A DNA stretch of 64,000 bases, taken from NCBI GenBank assembly GCA_964396595.1, contig CAYNFR010000010.1, forward strand, positions 23,754 to 87,753. The letters run 5' to 3'. A program made the position numbers and the translations under genes. Positions 18,485 through 27,086 of this stretch are shown in pieces. The notes beneath the pieces are model-generated. The model was given only the letters and a program-made list of their open reading frames with translations, did not search any database and was not told where the DNA came from. The number at the start of each line of letters is the position of its first letter. The stretch's first letter is position 1. The DNA is from CAYNFR01 sp964396595 (GTDB lineage: Bacteria; Bacteroidota; Bacteroidia; Chitinophagales; Saprospiraceae).

Positions 18485-19545
18485 ACTCTTCCTTCTTTCT
18501 GTATAGGTTCAGGAATAGATGTTTCTTGCACGAAGTGTTTTGCCTCCGTTAAAAAGCGATCATGAAGATCCTCTTCCGGCAGTGCCTTGGCAAATTTAAC
18601 CAGGTCAGCAACAGTCAGAATCCTATTGAGGCTCTCGTGCTGGGTCGCTGAGAGATTAGCTTTCGTAAGGTCTTTAGTGATCTCACGGGTTGTTTTCTCA
18701 AGTGCGTCAATACCGTATCTGTCCTCCAGATAGCGTCGAATTATCTGCGTCAGCTCAGATTGATACTCTTTTACATAGCCACTTTGCCACAGTTTTTTTG
18801 CCTGAAGAATATCTAATGATTCGAGAGCAATAACATGCGCGGGAAGGGCAATCTCAGGTTCTTGTTTTTCAACAATGAGAGGTACTTCTTTAGTACGTTT
18901 TCGATACCAGAGTACTATGGCAATAAAAGTAAGCATGAGTGCCAACCCCACGAGATATGGTATAAAATCGGCGATGCTCAACGGCTCCTCCTGTATCTGT
19001 CTGATGGGTGCCATGTCTAGTGAATCGAGTGAGGTCGACATTCCCTTGGGAGCAGTAACTTTTATTACTGCTTGCCCCTGTTGATACAATTGTTTCTGTT
19101 CATCATTCTGCTCAATCAAATAAGGTGGATATAAAGCCACATTCTCTCCCGGATCCCACAATGTGACAATGATCCGATGCTCCAAGACGGATTTCCCAAG
19201 AATTGTTTTTTTGTCCCATCTCAATTCCGCAGACGTGAAGAGGCCATCATTGTTGCTATCTTCCCATCCACCTAAAGAAACTATATCGAAATCCGCCATC
19301 TGTGGTGTGATACGAGAAGTGTCCTCCGCCGCCATAAAACTTTGCAAAGCTGAATATAGCGTATCCACAAAAAAAGTCGGTATTGCTAATATGGATACAT
19401 CATCCTCTAGCTCTATCGTAATAATCAGATCTACCTGCTGTCCTATTTCAATACTATCTTTAGCCCATTGTAGCCTTAAACTGGCCTGGGTCATGGCAGA
19501 ACTAAAGACAAATAATAATGATATAAGCAGACATGATTTTTTCAT
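18481..19545 (-). CDS. Bat-operon membrane protein, DUF4381-like
   Basis: The 354-residue protein has a signal peptide (about 1-21), a BatD-like beta domain (WAKDSIEIGQQVDLIITI), one transmembrane helix at about 195-215 (LVGLALMLTFIAIVLWY) followed by basic residues, and a cytoplasmic helical domain (QSELTQIIRRYLEDRYGIDALEKTT is typical). Proteins of this plan sit between DUF58 and BatA in many Bat operons. It could act as a BatD-type partner on a single anchor. It overlaps both neighbours by four bases. Exact function unknown. Confidence 0.72.
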   Translation of the reverse strand: MKKSCLLISLLFVFSSAMTQASLRLQWAKDSIEIGQQVDLIITIELEDDVSILAIPTFFVDTLYSALQSFMAAEDTSRITPQMADFDIVSLGGWEDSNNDGLFTSAELRWDKKTILGKSVLEHRIIVTLWDPGENVALYPPYLIEQNDEQKQLYQQGQAVIKVTAPKGMSTSLDSLDMAPIRQIQEEPLSIADFIPYLVGLALMLTFIAIVLWYRKRTKEVPLIVEKQEPEIALPAHVIALESLDILQAKKLWQSGYVKEYQSELTQIIRRYLEDRYGIDALEKTTREITKDLTKANLSATQHESLNRILTVADLVKFAKALPEEDLHDRFLTEAKHFVQETSIPEPIQKEGRV

Positions 19546-20417
19546 CTTCTATGTCTTCGTTTAAAAAATTTCATCAATTCTTTGACATAGTCACCTTTCG
19601 TATTAATCGTCAAGGTAAAAGCTCCCGCCTTTTTAAAACTATCATCATAATAATGTAGATGCTTGAGCCATTCTTGATGGTAATACTCTCTGATCGAAGC
19701 GGAAGAAGTATCGACAAGAGCTGCCTCTCCTGTCTCAGCATCTTTGATCCGGATCAATCCCACATCAGGAAGGGATGCTTCCATTTCATCGTATATTTTA
19801 ACACCTATGACATCATGCTTTTTAGCCGCTATTCTGAGCGATGTTTCAAAATTATCAGATATGAAATCGGACAATACAAAAGCTATACTTTTCTTTTTTA
19901 TAACATTGTTGAAATATTTAAGTGCTAACATAACATCCGTTCCGTTGCTTGAAGGTTCAAAATAAATAAGCTCTCTGATAATCCTCAGCACATGGTTTCT
20001 GCCCTTCTGTGGTGGAATGTATTTTTCAACTTTATCTGTAAACAATATCGCGCCTACTTTGTCATTGTTAGTTAGTGCCGAGAAAGCAAGTGTAGCGCAT
20101 ATTTCCGTATAGATATCTGATTTAAACTGATTCTGGGTACCAAAAAATGAAGATCTACTGATATCAAGTAAAAAGATCACAGTTAATTCCCTTTCTTCCT
20201 CAAATACCTTAACATGAGTCTGGTCATAACGAGCTGTTACATTCCAGTCAATACTTCGCACATCATCACCATATTGATAATCCCTCACTTCGCTAAAAGA
20301 CATGCCACGCCCTTTGAATGTGCTGCTGTACTCCCCGGAAAACAGATGCTTACTTAACTCCTTAGTCTTGATTTCAATTTTCCTAACTTTCTTTAATATC
20401 TCGGCAGTCTTACTCAT
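19542..20417 (-). CDS. DUF58 domain protein of the MoxR/Bat system
   Basis: A 291-residue cytoplasmic protein with the DUF58 signature: GRGMSFSEVRDYQYGDDVRSIDWN at about 37-60 and a VWA-like core whose MIDAS-type motif is LLDISRSS. DUF58 proteins are nearly always coded next to a MoxR AAA+ ATPase and are likely its client or adaptor. Here an extra gene separates it from moxR. Both ends overlap neighbouring genes by four bases, which argues for one transcript and coupled translation. Confidence 0.88.
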   Translation of the reverse strand: MSKTAEILKKVRKIEIKTKELSKHLFSGEYSSTFKGRGMSFSEVRDYQYGDDVRSIDWNVTARYDQTHVKVFEEERELTVIFLLDISRSSFFGTQNQFKSDIYTEICATLAFSALTNNDKVGAILFTDKVEKYIPPQKGRNHVLRIIRELIYFEPSSNGTDVMLALKYFNNVIKKKSIAFVLSDFISDNFETSLRIAAKKHDVIGVKIYDEMEASLPDVGLIRIKDAETGEAALVDTSSASIREYYHQEWLKHLHYYDDSFKKAGAFTLTINTKGDYVKELMKFFKRRHRR

Positions 20418-21643
20418 TTCCGTTGTGTAGATTTAAAAAAAGATTCAAGTGAGTTATTATCTAAGAAGGATTCAAGTGTAGTATGTGGGATGGGCACTTT
20501 TCTGCGACCATATAATTGATTATGATCCGTAAAAAAAACCAACCCACCGGATGTCAAAACAACATGTGGAAAGCTCGCCCGTTCGATCACATTCCTGAGT
20601 ACCCTAGGCTCGGAAAGGACAAGATTCTTCTTAGCACGATCTATCGTTCGATTTAGAAAATATGCATAGTCAAAATCCTTTTTAAACATATCGCTGAGTT
20701 GTAAAAAGCGATTTTTACTTCTGTCGAATATGAATGATACCGTTTCTGTACTATTCAGTTGGGTACTTTCAAAAATCAAAAAACCACTTATAAATTGAGA
20801 AGTGAGTGTTGTTATAAAATAATCACTTAAAGAATAGGCGCTCAATCGAAGTATATCATTCGATTCATCAACTAGGGTAAGAACTTCGCCAAGCGTAGTC
20901 ATTTTTCCTTGAATCACCTCTTGAACCCACTTATCAAAAACTTCGTTTTCTAATACAGGGTAATTGATGGTTAAATAGCCCGCATGCGCAAATAGACTTC
21001 TATTGACATGAGTTAAAGAAGATACGCGCTTTAACCTGGCATTGTCTTTAATACTTATCCATGGATCTACAATGGCATCTTCCAGTTCAAATTGTAAAGG
21101 ATTGTTTCGCTGCAAGTCATTCCTTAATTCTACACAATCCGATCCCTCGCATGAAAATCGATGCCATTTGAACTCTTGTGATTTATTTCCTTGAATAGAT
21201 ATCAAGCGATCCATTGGTCGTAAAAACACGACATCTTGATCCTTTTCAAATTTATGCAATACGGATCTATTGTTAGACTTCATCTCGATTTCAAGATGGA
21301 TCGGCAGACTATGAGACCGATCCTTATTGTACCAGACTAGGTTGCCTTTCAGGGTGCTGAGTTTTCCGTCTATTGAGCTGATTACTGTTCCGTTTTCATT
21401 GTATTCATAAAGCTCGACTTCGTCACTTTCAACGAAGGTTCCTTCAAGTGTCATAATGGTCTTGCCATCAATCAATTTGACCTTCACTGCTAGATCATTT
21501 TCAATTTTAGTCATTTCCCAGATCGTTGGAAGGGCATGATCGATGATACCATGATATTTATTCACCACAGTGTTCTGAGCGACAATATCCATTGCCGGCA
21601 ATAAGACAAATAATATAATCAAGCACTTGTACTGAATTTGCAT
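20414..21643 (-). CDS. Secreted protein, likely DUF4163/DUF3298 (RsiV-like), within Bat operon
   Basis: The 409-residue product has a signal peptide (about 1-22). The first ~150 residues are beta-rich (GTFVESDEVELYEYNENG, DGKLSTLKGNLVWY). The second half fits DUF4163 plus DUF3298 as found in RsiV, PdaC and related periplasmic proteins: LTINYPVLENEVFDKWVQ, then FIFDRSKNRFLQLSDMFKKDFDYAYFLNR in two parts and HVVLTSGGLVFFTDHN. In RsiV this fold binds lysozyme; here the ligand is unknown. The gene is inserted between moxR (one-base gap) and DUF58 (four-base overlap), a position I do not know from standard Bat operons. Confidence 0.68.
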   Translation of the reverse strand: MQIQYKCLIILFVLLPAMDIVAQNTVVNKYHGIIDHALPTIWEMTKIENDLAVKVKLIDGKTIMTLEGTFVESDEVELYEYNENGTVISSIDGKLSTLKGNLVWYNKDRSHSLPIHLEIEMKSNNRSVLHKFEKDQDVVFLRPMDRLISIQGNKSQEFKWHRFSCEGSDCVELRNDLQRNNPLQFELEDAIVDPWISIKDNARLKRVSSLTHVNRSLFAHAGYLTINYPVLENEVFDKWVQEVIQGKMTTLGEVLTLVDESNDILRLSAYSLSDYFITTLTSQFISGFLIFESTQLNSTETVSFIFDRSKNRFLQLSDMFKKDFDYAYFLNRTIDRAKKNLVLSEPRVLRNVIERASFPHVVLTSGGLVFFTDHNQLYGRRKVPIPHTTLESFLDNNSLESFFKSTQRK

Positions 21644-21644
21644 A

Positions 21645-22643
21645 TTATGGCACTTCTACTTTGCTAAGAATCTCGCTTATGATGTGTTCTTGATTTATGT
21701 TTTCTGCCTCTGCTTCATAAGTCAGACCTATACGATGACGTAAGACATCATGTGTTATGGCGCGCACATCATCAGGGGTTACATATGCACGACGATTCAT
21801 GAATGCGTATGCCCTTGATGCGAGCGCTAGGTTTATACTTGCACGAGGAGAGCCCCCATACGATAGCAAACCATCTAATGAGCCTAAGTTATAGCTTGCC
21901 GGATCTCTCGTGGCAAATACAATGTCCAGAATATAGCGTTCTACCTTCTCGTCCATATAGATCCGTCTTACCATTTTACGTGCATTGAGTATCTGATCGG
22001 CACTTACCACTGCATTTACAGGTTGATGAACCTCTCCACTTATGTTTTTGCGAATAATCTGCAATTCCTCTTCCTTGGAGGGGTATGCAATCTTGACTTT
22101 GATCATAAATCGATCGGTTTGAGCCTCCGGTAGTGGGTAGGTTCCTTCTTGTTCGATAGGATTCTGAGTGGCTAATACCAAGAATGGATCAGGTAATTTA
22201 AAGGTCTGTTTGCCGATAGTGACTTGGCGCTCCTGCATAGCTTCGAGTAAGGCGCTCTGCACTTTGGCCGGAGCTCTGTTGATCTCGTCAGCAAGAATGA
22301 AGTTAGAGAAAATAGGTCCCTTCTGTACGCTGAATTCGTTTTGTTTCTGGTTGTAAATCATAGTACCTACGATATCAGCCGGGAGCAGATCCGGTGTAAA
22401 CTGTATCCTGCTAAAGGAAGTGTTTACTATTCCTGATAATGTCTTGATCGCCAGTGTTTTAGCTAATCCGGGAAGACCTTCGAGTAATATATGTCCATCT
22501 GAGAGCAGGGCTAACACCAGTCTCTCTATCATATTGCTCTGACCTACTATTACTTTCGACGCTTCTCTTTCCAGATCGTCAAGAAAGGCACTGTCTATTA
22601 TTACTTGTTGATTTAAAGCTTCTATATCAATGGATGCTTGCAT
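21645..22643 (-). CDS. moxR: MoxR-family AAA+ ATPase
   Basis: A 332-residue MoxR ATPase with Walker A GLPGLAKT (about 56-63), Walker B ILADEINRAP, sensor ATQNPIEQEGTYPLPEAQTD-type stretch, and the C-terminal lid with SLDGLLSYGGSPRAS. It probably acts as a chaperone on the VWA/DUF58 proteins coded downstream. It heads the core Bat run; 70 bases upstream are two small lipoprotein genes on the same strand. Confidence 0.93.
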   Translation of the reverse strand: MQASIDIEALNQQVIIDSAFLDDLEREASKVIVGQSNMIERLVLALLSDGHILLEGLPGLAKTLAIKTLSGIVNTSFSRIQFTPDLLPADIVGTMIYNQKQNEFSVQKGPIFSNFILADEINRAPAKVQSALLEAMQERQVTIGKQTFKLPDPFLVLATQNPIEQEGTYPLPEAQTDRFMIKVKIAYPSKEEELQIIRKNISGEVHQPVNAVVSADQILNARKMVRRIYMDEKVERYILDIVFATRDPASYNLGSLDGLLSYGGSPRASINLALASRAYAFMNRRAYVTPDDVRAITHDVLRHRIGLTYEAEAENINQEHIISEILSKVEVP

Positions 22644-22713
22644 AATGTATTTTTTGTGATTGAAGATTAATAATCATTGTTCTACATGAATATTTCTGGT
22701 TGCGAAATAAACA

Positions 22714-23091
22714 CTATTCATCTTGGGACTGTATATCAATTATTGGTTTAACAAAATTTTTGGAATTTAATATTGTCGAATCAGGTGGCTTAAATGCCGG
22801 GCGCTGAGGTATATATGGCGCATATTCGTATGAAGATAAAGGCTGTGGGTTAATTTGTAAAATAAGTGAATCGACGATAGACTCTGCCAGTACCAAGTAT
22901 TCTTCAATACAATTACGCTGTTGATTTCGCCTGATCAACTCCATTTTGCGATCATATTCGATTTGGGCTAATCGAAGAATCTCTTGTTCATCATTGGCAC
23001 AAGACACCAAGGTAAATAATACTACTAGGAAGGCATAGAAGAGACAAAGTTTGAGTGATAAAGGTATCACTCGACACATCTGTTCATTCAT
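22714..23091 (-). CDS. Small lipoprotein with helical segment (unknown)
   Basis: From ATG 23091 the 125-residue product has a signal peptide with lipobox LVSC (FLVVLFTLVSCAND), then a charged helix (EILRLAQIEYDRKMELIRRNQQ) and a Pro-rich tail (YAPYIPQRPAFKPPDS). Longer starts to 23130 exist but would add a non-signal N-terminus. It overlaps the preceding small lipoprotein gene by eight bases. Both share an IVDSL.L.I / MIDSL.RI.I-type pattern, so they may be distant paralogues. No family recognised; the LptB neighbourhood hints at an envelope role. Confidence 0.6.
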   Translation of the reverse strand: MNEQMCRVIPLSLKLCLFYAFLVVLFTLVSCANDEQEILRLAQIEYDRKMELIRRNQQRNCIEEYLVLAESIVDSLILQINPQPLSSYEYAPYIPQRPAFKPPDSTILNSKNFVKPIIDIQSQDE

Positions 23092-23365
23092 CATGGTCCA
23101 ATTGAGTATTTCTATCCAGCGCCAATCCATTGATATTATTTATCTCAATGCGATAGAGTGAATCGATCATTTTATCCACCATCGCCTCTCTTTTTATATC
23201 GCATAGACTGTCCAGCTCTTTAATAAAATCTGACTTCACGCGGGCCACCATTGTATCGGAGATAAACTGAACTTCCGGTGACAATAAGGATAGGCTAGCG
23301 CTCTGTCCGCAAGAGATGGCGATCATCGATATGATAAAAAATAAATAATATATGCGTTTATACAT
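23084..23365 (-). CDS. Small lipoprotein downstream of lptB (unknown)
   Basis: ATG 23365 gives a 93-residue protein: a signal with lipobox IAISC (residues 15-19), then an almost wholly helical charged region (VARVKSDFIKELDSLCDIK, MVDKMIDSLYRIEINN). It starts inside the lptB end (eight-base overlap) and ends inside the next lipoprotein gene. This coupling to lptB suggests co-production. I recognise no family. Confidence 0.6.
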   Translation of the reverse strand: MYKRIYYLFFIISMIAISCGQSASLSLLSPEVQFISDTMVARVKSDFIKELDSLCDIKREAMVDKMIDSLYRIEINNINGLALDRNTQLDHDE

Positions 23366-24098
23366 CCAATATCTTTTTTCGGAATTCAAAATTCCTGCCG
23401 AGGTAAACTCTTCGTACCATTTCGTCTTCTGCAAGCTCTTCCGATGATCCTACTTTGAGAATTTTCCCTTCAAACATCAGATAGGCGCGATCTATGATGG
23501 ATAAGGTCTCTTGTACATTATGATCGGTAATCAGAATCCCTATATTTCGTTTTTTGAGCTTAGCTACTACCAGCTGGATATCTTCGACAGCGATAGGGTC
23601 AATTCCCGCGAACGGCTCATCCAGGAGAATAAAGCTCGGATCATTGGCTAGTGCTCTGGCAATTTCTGTCCTTCTGCGTTCTCCCCCTGATAGCGAGTCT
23701 CCTTGATTCTTTCTCACCTTATATAGACCAAACTCTTCTATCAGACTCTCCATCCTATCTTTCTGCTCTTGTTTAGATATATTACGCATTTGAAGTACAG
23801 CCATGATATTATCTTCTACACTCATCTTGCGAAATACAGATGCTTCCTGAGGCAGATATCCTACTCCCATACGGGCCCTCATAAACATTGGTTCTCGTGT
23901 AATATCCTTATCGTCAAGATATACTTTTCCTTGATCTGGCTTGACGAATCCGACCATCATGTAAAAACATGTAGTTTTACCTGCTCCGTTGGGGCCCAAC
24001 AAGCCGACAATCTCCCCTCTATTTACCATAAGGCTCACATCATTGACGACCGTTCTCTTCCCGTAGGTCTTCATCAATGCTTCCGTCCTCAGTATCAT
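23358..24098 (-). CDS. lptB: LptB, lipopolysaccharide export ABC ATPase
   Basis: A 246-residue ATPase of the LptB group. Walker A GPNGAGKTT (about 35-43), the Q-loop stretch GVGYLPQEASVFRKMSVEDN that is characteristic of LptB, signature LSGGERRR, Walker B FILLDEPFAGIDP, and the switch His in LITDHNVQET. It powers extraction of lipopolysaccharide from the inner membrane with LptFG. Its start region overlaps the upstream Ig-like lipoprotein gene by 59 bases from ATG 24098; ATG 24074 would shorten the overlap but remove a conserved strand. Confidence 0.92.
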   Translation of the reverse strand: MILRTEALMKTYGKRTVVNDVSLMVNRGEIVGLLGPNGAGKTTCFYMMVGFVKPDQGKVYLDDKDITREPMFMRARMGVGYLPQEASVFRKMSVEDNIMAVLQMRNISKQEQKDRMESLIEEFGLYKVRKNQGDSLSGGERRRTEIARALANDPSFILLDEPFAGIDPIAVEDIQLVVAKLKKRNIGILITDHNVQETLSIIDRAYLMFEGKILKVGSSEELAEDEMVRRVYLGRNFEFRKKILDV

Positions 24099-25809
24099 CC
24101 GATTGTTTTTTAGGGTTAAATAATTCGTCTAAATTTATCTCTATTTCCGTACCCCATCCGGCTTTTAATTTTTCTAATGGTGTCATCACCAATGACTCCG
24201 GTTGTCGCTTCTCAAGGTAATTACCCGTATCCCACTTGCCGTTGCGATTTATATCTTTGATTATTCTCAACTCGTATTGGTCAGGAATTATACTGTATAA
24301 ATTTAGTGTTTTCATGGTCGTATCTACTGTAAGTCGCTTGATCACTTTGTTCTGCTTCAAGAACTCAAAGACATATTGGACGTCTTCGTCCTCAAAGATG
24401 ATATCTATTTTTAAGTTTCCATATGATTCCACCGTAGCGATCTCCACTTTTTGAGCTATACTGTCATTCGGCTTACCAAAAATATCAATCACCGCCCCTT
24501 CTAAAAGTACCAAGTCGAGCATGTCCCCTGCCTGCCAATCCGACTTTATTGTTAAGTAGAGATTAGGAAGCTCTTCCGTAATGATGTCAAATAGCACAGT
24601 GTCTGTAAGTGTAAGTGTAACAGTGTCTAGCGCAGCTGCCACATCAGTGGTGTCAGATATGGAAGGCGATATAGTAGACTGAGTCGTTTTTAACAAGAAG
24701 ATCCGCTCAGAATCTACTGCCTTAAAAGGTCTATCAAAACTGATCACCAAGGAGTCTGAATCCTTAATACCTATTCGCGGTTCTTGATTTGTTTTCAAAA
24801 CTTTGAGATTGTTACGCAGCGTATCTGTTGTTCGCAAATTAATCCTGGCATTAATGGTATCAAGTCCGTCTTTGCGATGTGCCATGAATTTGAATCCACG
24901 AAGATCTCTCGGTGCATACCATAGAAATTTGACCTTTGACTCAGGATCATCTTCTAAATATTGGCTGACTTCATCCACGACGTAAAGGCTATCGGCTGCA
25001 CCTTCGTTATTGAACTCAATCTTTAACTTACCTTGATGTACGACATCGTAGCTCAAATAACGAGGCTCGGACACCTCTTGAAAAATGGACATCTCCAGAA
25101 ACAAATCAGCTGAATCATGTAGGATAATGGAACTGTCTATAAATCCGATTTTCTCTGTTGGCAGATCGTATAAATAATTCAGATTTTCATCGACTAGTGC
25201 AAATACCTTGAAAGTATCTGCCCGTATATTGCCTATCTCAAACAAACCCTCTCTATCTGTCCTTGCAAAATAAAATGGTCTTTCATTGAAGACGATAGAA
25301 TCTTCTAATAGGTCATAGAGCATCACCAGCACATTCTCCAACGGATTACCTGTAAAAGCCTCCATTACTTTCCCTTTGATACTCAAAGAATCAATAAAAT
25401 CTCCTGTTGAGAAAACAATTCTGAAGTTTTGCAATTTATTCGACTCATTAAAATCTTGAATGGCTTCGCCAAAGTTAATTATGTAAGTAACATCCTCTTT
25501 AAGTACCTCGACATCGTCAAATTTAAGGGTTACCTTCTTCAATCTTGCTTTAGCATCAAGGGCGTACTTAAGCGGAGGGCTTACAACGATTTGCTTCGAA
25601 GGATCGCGTAAATCAACGAATTCGTCAAAATACAGCTCTATTGGTTGCTTAACAACACGTGTCTGATTATTGGCAAATGACAAAACGGTGTCAAGCATCG
25701 GTGGTGATTCGTCTCGTGGCCCACCGGTTAAGGCAACTTGATTGGCACAAGCATAAATCCCCAATATCAAATATGTCAACGCAATGATTGCCAATAATCT
25801 ATTCACCAT
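24040..25809 (-). CDS. Lipoprotein with Ig-like (SbsA/Big_5) domain
   Basis: A 589-residue lipoprotein (lipobox IYAC at about 18-21). After a GGPRDESPP motif, common in Bacteroidota lipoproteins of this type, comes a Big_5 Ig-like domain (IELYFDEFVDLRDPSKQIVVSP). Later are a carboxypeptidase-regulatory-like segment (IKGKVMEAFTGNPLENVLVML) and further beta domains, ending in an ELRIIKDINRNGKWDTGNYL motif. Homologues are often coded by lptB or xerD. Function unknown; a surface or periplasmic structural role is likely. It overlaps xerD by seven bases. Confidence 0.8.
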   Translation of the reverse strand: MVNRLLAIIALTYLILGIYACANQVALTGGPRDESPPMLDTVLSFANNQTRVVKQPIELYFDEFVDLRDPSKQIVVSPPLKYALDAKARLKKVTLKFDDVEVLKEDVTYIINFGEAIQDFNESNKLQNFRIVFSTGDFIDSLSIKGKVMEAFTGNPLENVLVMLYDLLEDSIVFNERPFYFARTDREGLFEIGNIRADTFKVFALVDENLNYLYDLPTEKIGFIDSSIILHDSADLFLEMSIFQEVSEPRYLSYDVVHQGKLKIEFNNEGAADSLYVVDEVSQYLEDDPESKVKFLWYAPRDLRGFKFMAHRKDGLDTINARINLRTTDTLRNNLKVLKTNQEPRIGIKDSDSLVISFDRPFKAVDSERIFLLKTTQSTISPSISDTTDVAAALDTVTLTLTDTVLFDIITEELPNLYLTIKSDWQAGDMLDLVLLEGAVIDIFGKPNDSIAQKVEIATVESYGNLKIDIIFEDEDVQYVFEFLKQNKVIKRLTVDTTMKTLNLYSIIPDQYELRIIKDINRNGKWDTGNYLEKRQPESLVMTPLEKLKAGWGTEIEINLDELFNPKKQSDDTEDGSIDEDLREENGRQ

Positions 25810-26711
25810 GCTTGATTTCGTGGATGGTACTTGAGTATGGTGTCGCGAAGATACTGTGTGTTAAGGTGCGTGTATATCTCAGTAGTAGTAATGGATTCAT
25901 GACCGAGCATATCTTGGACAGCCTTAAGATCAGCACCACCTATGACGAGATGGGTGGCGAAAGAATGTCTGAATGTGTGCGGACTGACACGCTTACTGAT
26001 GCCGGCATTGGCAACGCTCTGTTTGATCACTAAAAAGACCATGACACGGGTCAGTCTCGCTCCGCGCCTATTGAGAAATATTATATTTTCTGAGCCTTTG
26101 GCAATTTTTGGCAACAACTTTCGATCGGTATCGATATAAAAGTTGATATATTTTATGGCATCGCTTCCTATGGGGACTAACCGCTCTTTATCCCCTTTTC
26201 CTATTACTCTTATTACCCCTAATTCAGGAAAATAATTAGCCAAGCGAAGGTTGATCAACTCACTCACCCGCAATCCGCATGCATAAAGCGTCTCTATCAT
26301 GGCACGATTGCGATGGCCCTGTGGATGGCTGAGATCAATTGATGAAAGGACAGCATTTATCTCTTCCGGCTCCAGCACATCAGGAATTTTTCTTTTTAAA
26401 CGAGAGCCTTCCAGCAACTCAGAGGGATCATCTCGAATTTCATTCTCGAGAAATAAATACTTGTAAAAAGCCCTGACTCCCGAAATAATGCGCGCCTGAC
26501 TTTTTTCAGCCAATCCAAGCTCGTTTAACCATATGATGAAGGCAACAAGATGATCGTACTTGATTTCAAGAGGCGAATGAATACCCTTTTCTGCCACAGA
26601 CCATTGAGACAACTTCTTAATGTCATCGAGATATGCCGTGATCGAATTCTTGCTCAAGCCTTTTTCGAGCAATACATAGTTCTCAAATCCCTTAATATAG
26701 ATACTCCACAT
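25803..26711 (-). CDS. xerD: Site-specific tyrosine recombinase XerD
   Basis: The 302-residue protein shows an N-terminal SAM-like core-binding domain and the full catalytic set: Arg in CGLRVSEL, Lys in IGKGDKER, His-x-x-Arg in SPHTFRHSFATHL, His in MLGHESITTTEIYTH with the nucleophilic Tyr. The length and lack of extra domains fit the chromosomal XerC/XerD type that resolves dimers at dif, not an integrase of a mobile element. It is the first gene of the long minus-strand run. Confidence 0.9.
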   Translation of the reverse strand: MWSIYIKGFENYVLLEKGLSKNSITAYLDDIKKLSQWSVAEKGIHSPLEIKYDHLVAFIIWLNELGLAEKSQARIISGVRAFYKYLFLENEIRDDPSELLEGSRLKRKIPDVLEPEEINAVLSSIDLSHPQGHRNRAMIETLYACGLRVSELINLRLANYFPELGVIRVIGKGDKERLVPIGSDAIKYINFYIDTDRKLLPKIAKGSENIIFLNRRGARLTRVMVFLVIKQSVANAGISKRVSPHTFRHSFATHLVIGGADLKAVQDMLGHESITTTEIYTHLNTQYLRDTILKYHPRNQAW

Positions 26712-27086
26712 ACCCTACAGAACGCTTCAAGGCCGATAAAAGTCTTCTTACAGATGATGAGAACATAAGTATACTGCTTATGATGGTAAATTGTCAGACA
26801 TAAGTGTATTATCTTAGCCCAAATGGCTTGATTTTATCACAAAAAAAAACTACATTCGCACACCCTTAACTTGAGGAACGGGCATAGACTTTTCCAAGCC
26901 TTTAAAAGCGGAAGTCAGTGCGGTGCAGGTTCATCCCTCTCCCTCAAACAAGAAAGTATCGAAAGACTATAATTTTTAACACTAGATGGTCAAAAAAATA
27001 GACAATAAGCGGTGTTAAATTGTCAAGCATTTATTAATTTTCTAGCTAGGATTAATAAGTATAATATAGAACATCAATTGCAATAG
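26712..27086. other. Divergent intergenic region with a possible structured element
   Basis: No gene is supported between xerD and recQ. Within it, ttgagg at 26871-26876 and cctcaa at 26942-26947 can close a 77-nt element. Nested inside, gacttttcc (26887-26895) pairs with ggaagtc (26910-26916) around a near-palindromic gcctttaaaagc. It has tRNA-like size but no valid cloverleaf. It may be a leader of recQ or xerD, or a small RNA. Confidence 0.35.

Noticed and set aside
25803..26711. Phage or island integrase
   Set aside because: The recombinase has standard XerD length and motifs and no phage genes, tRNA or attachment repeats lie nearby.
26871..26947. tRNA gene near recQ
   Set aside because: The 77-nt size and a TTTAAAA loop look tRNA-like, but the seventh acceptor pair, D-arm, anticodon stem and T-stem do not pair.
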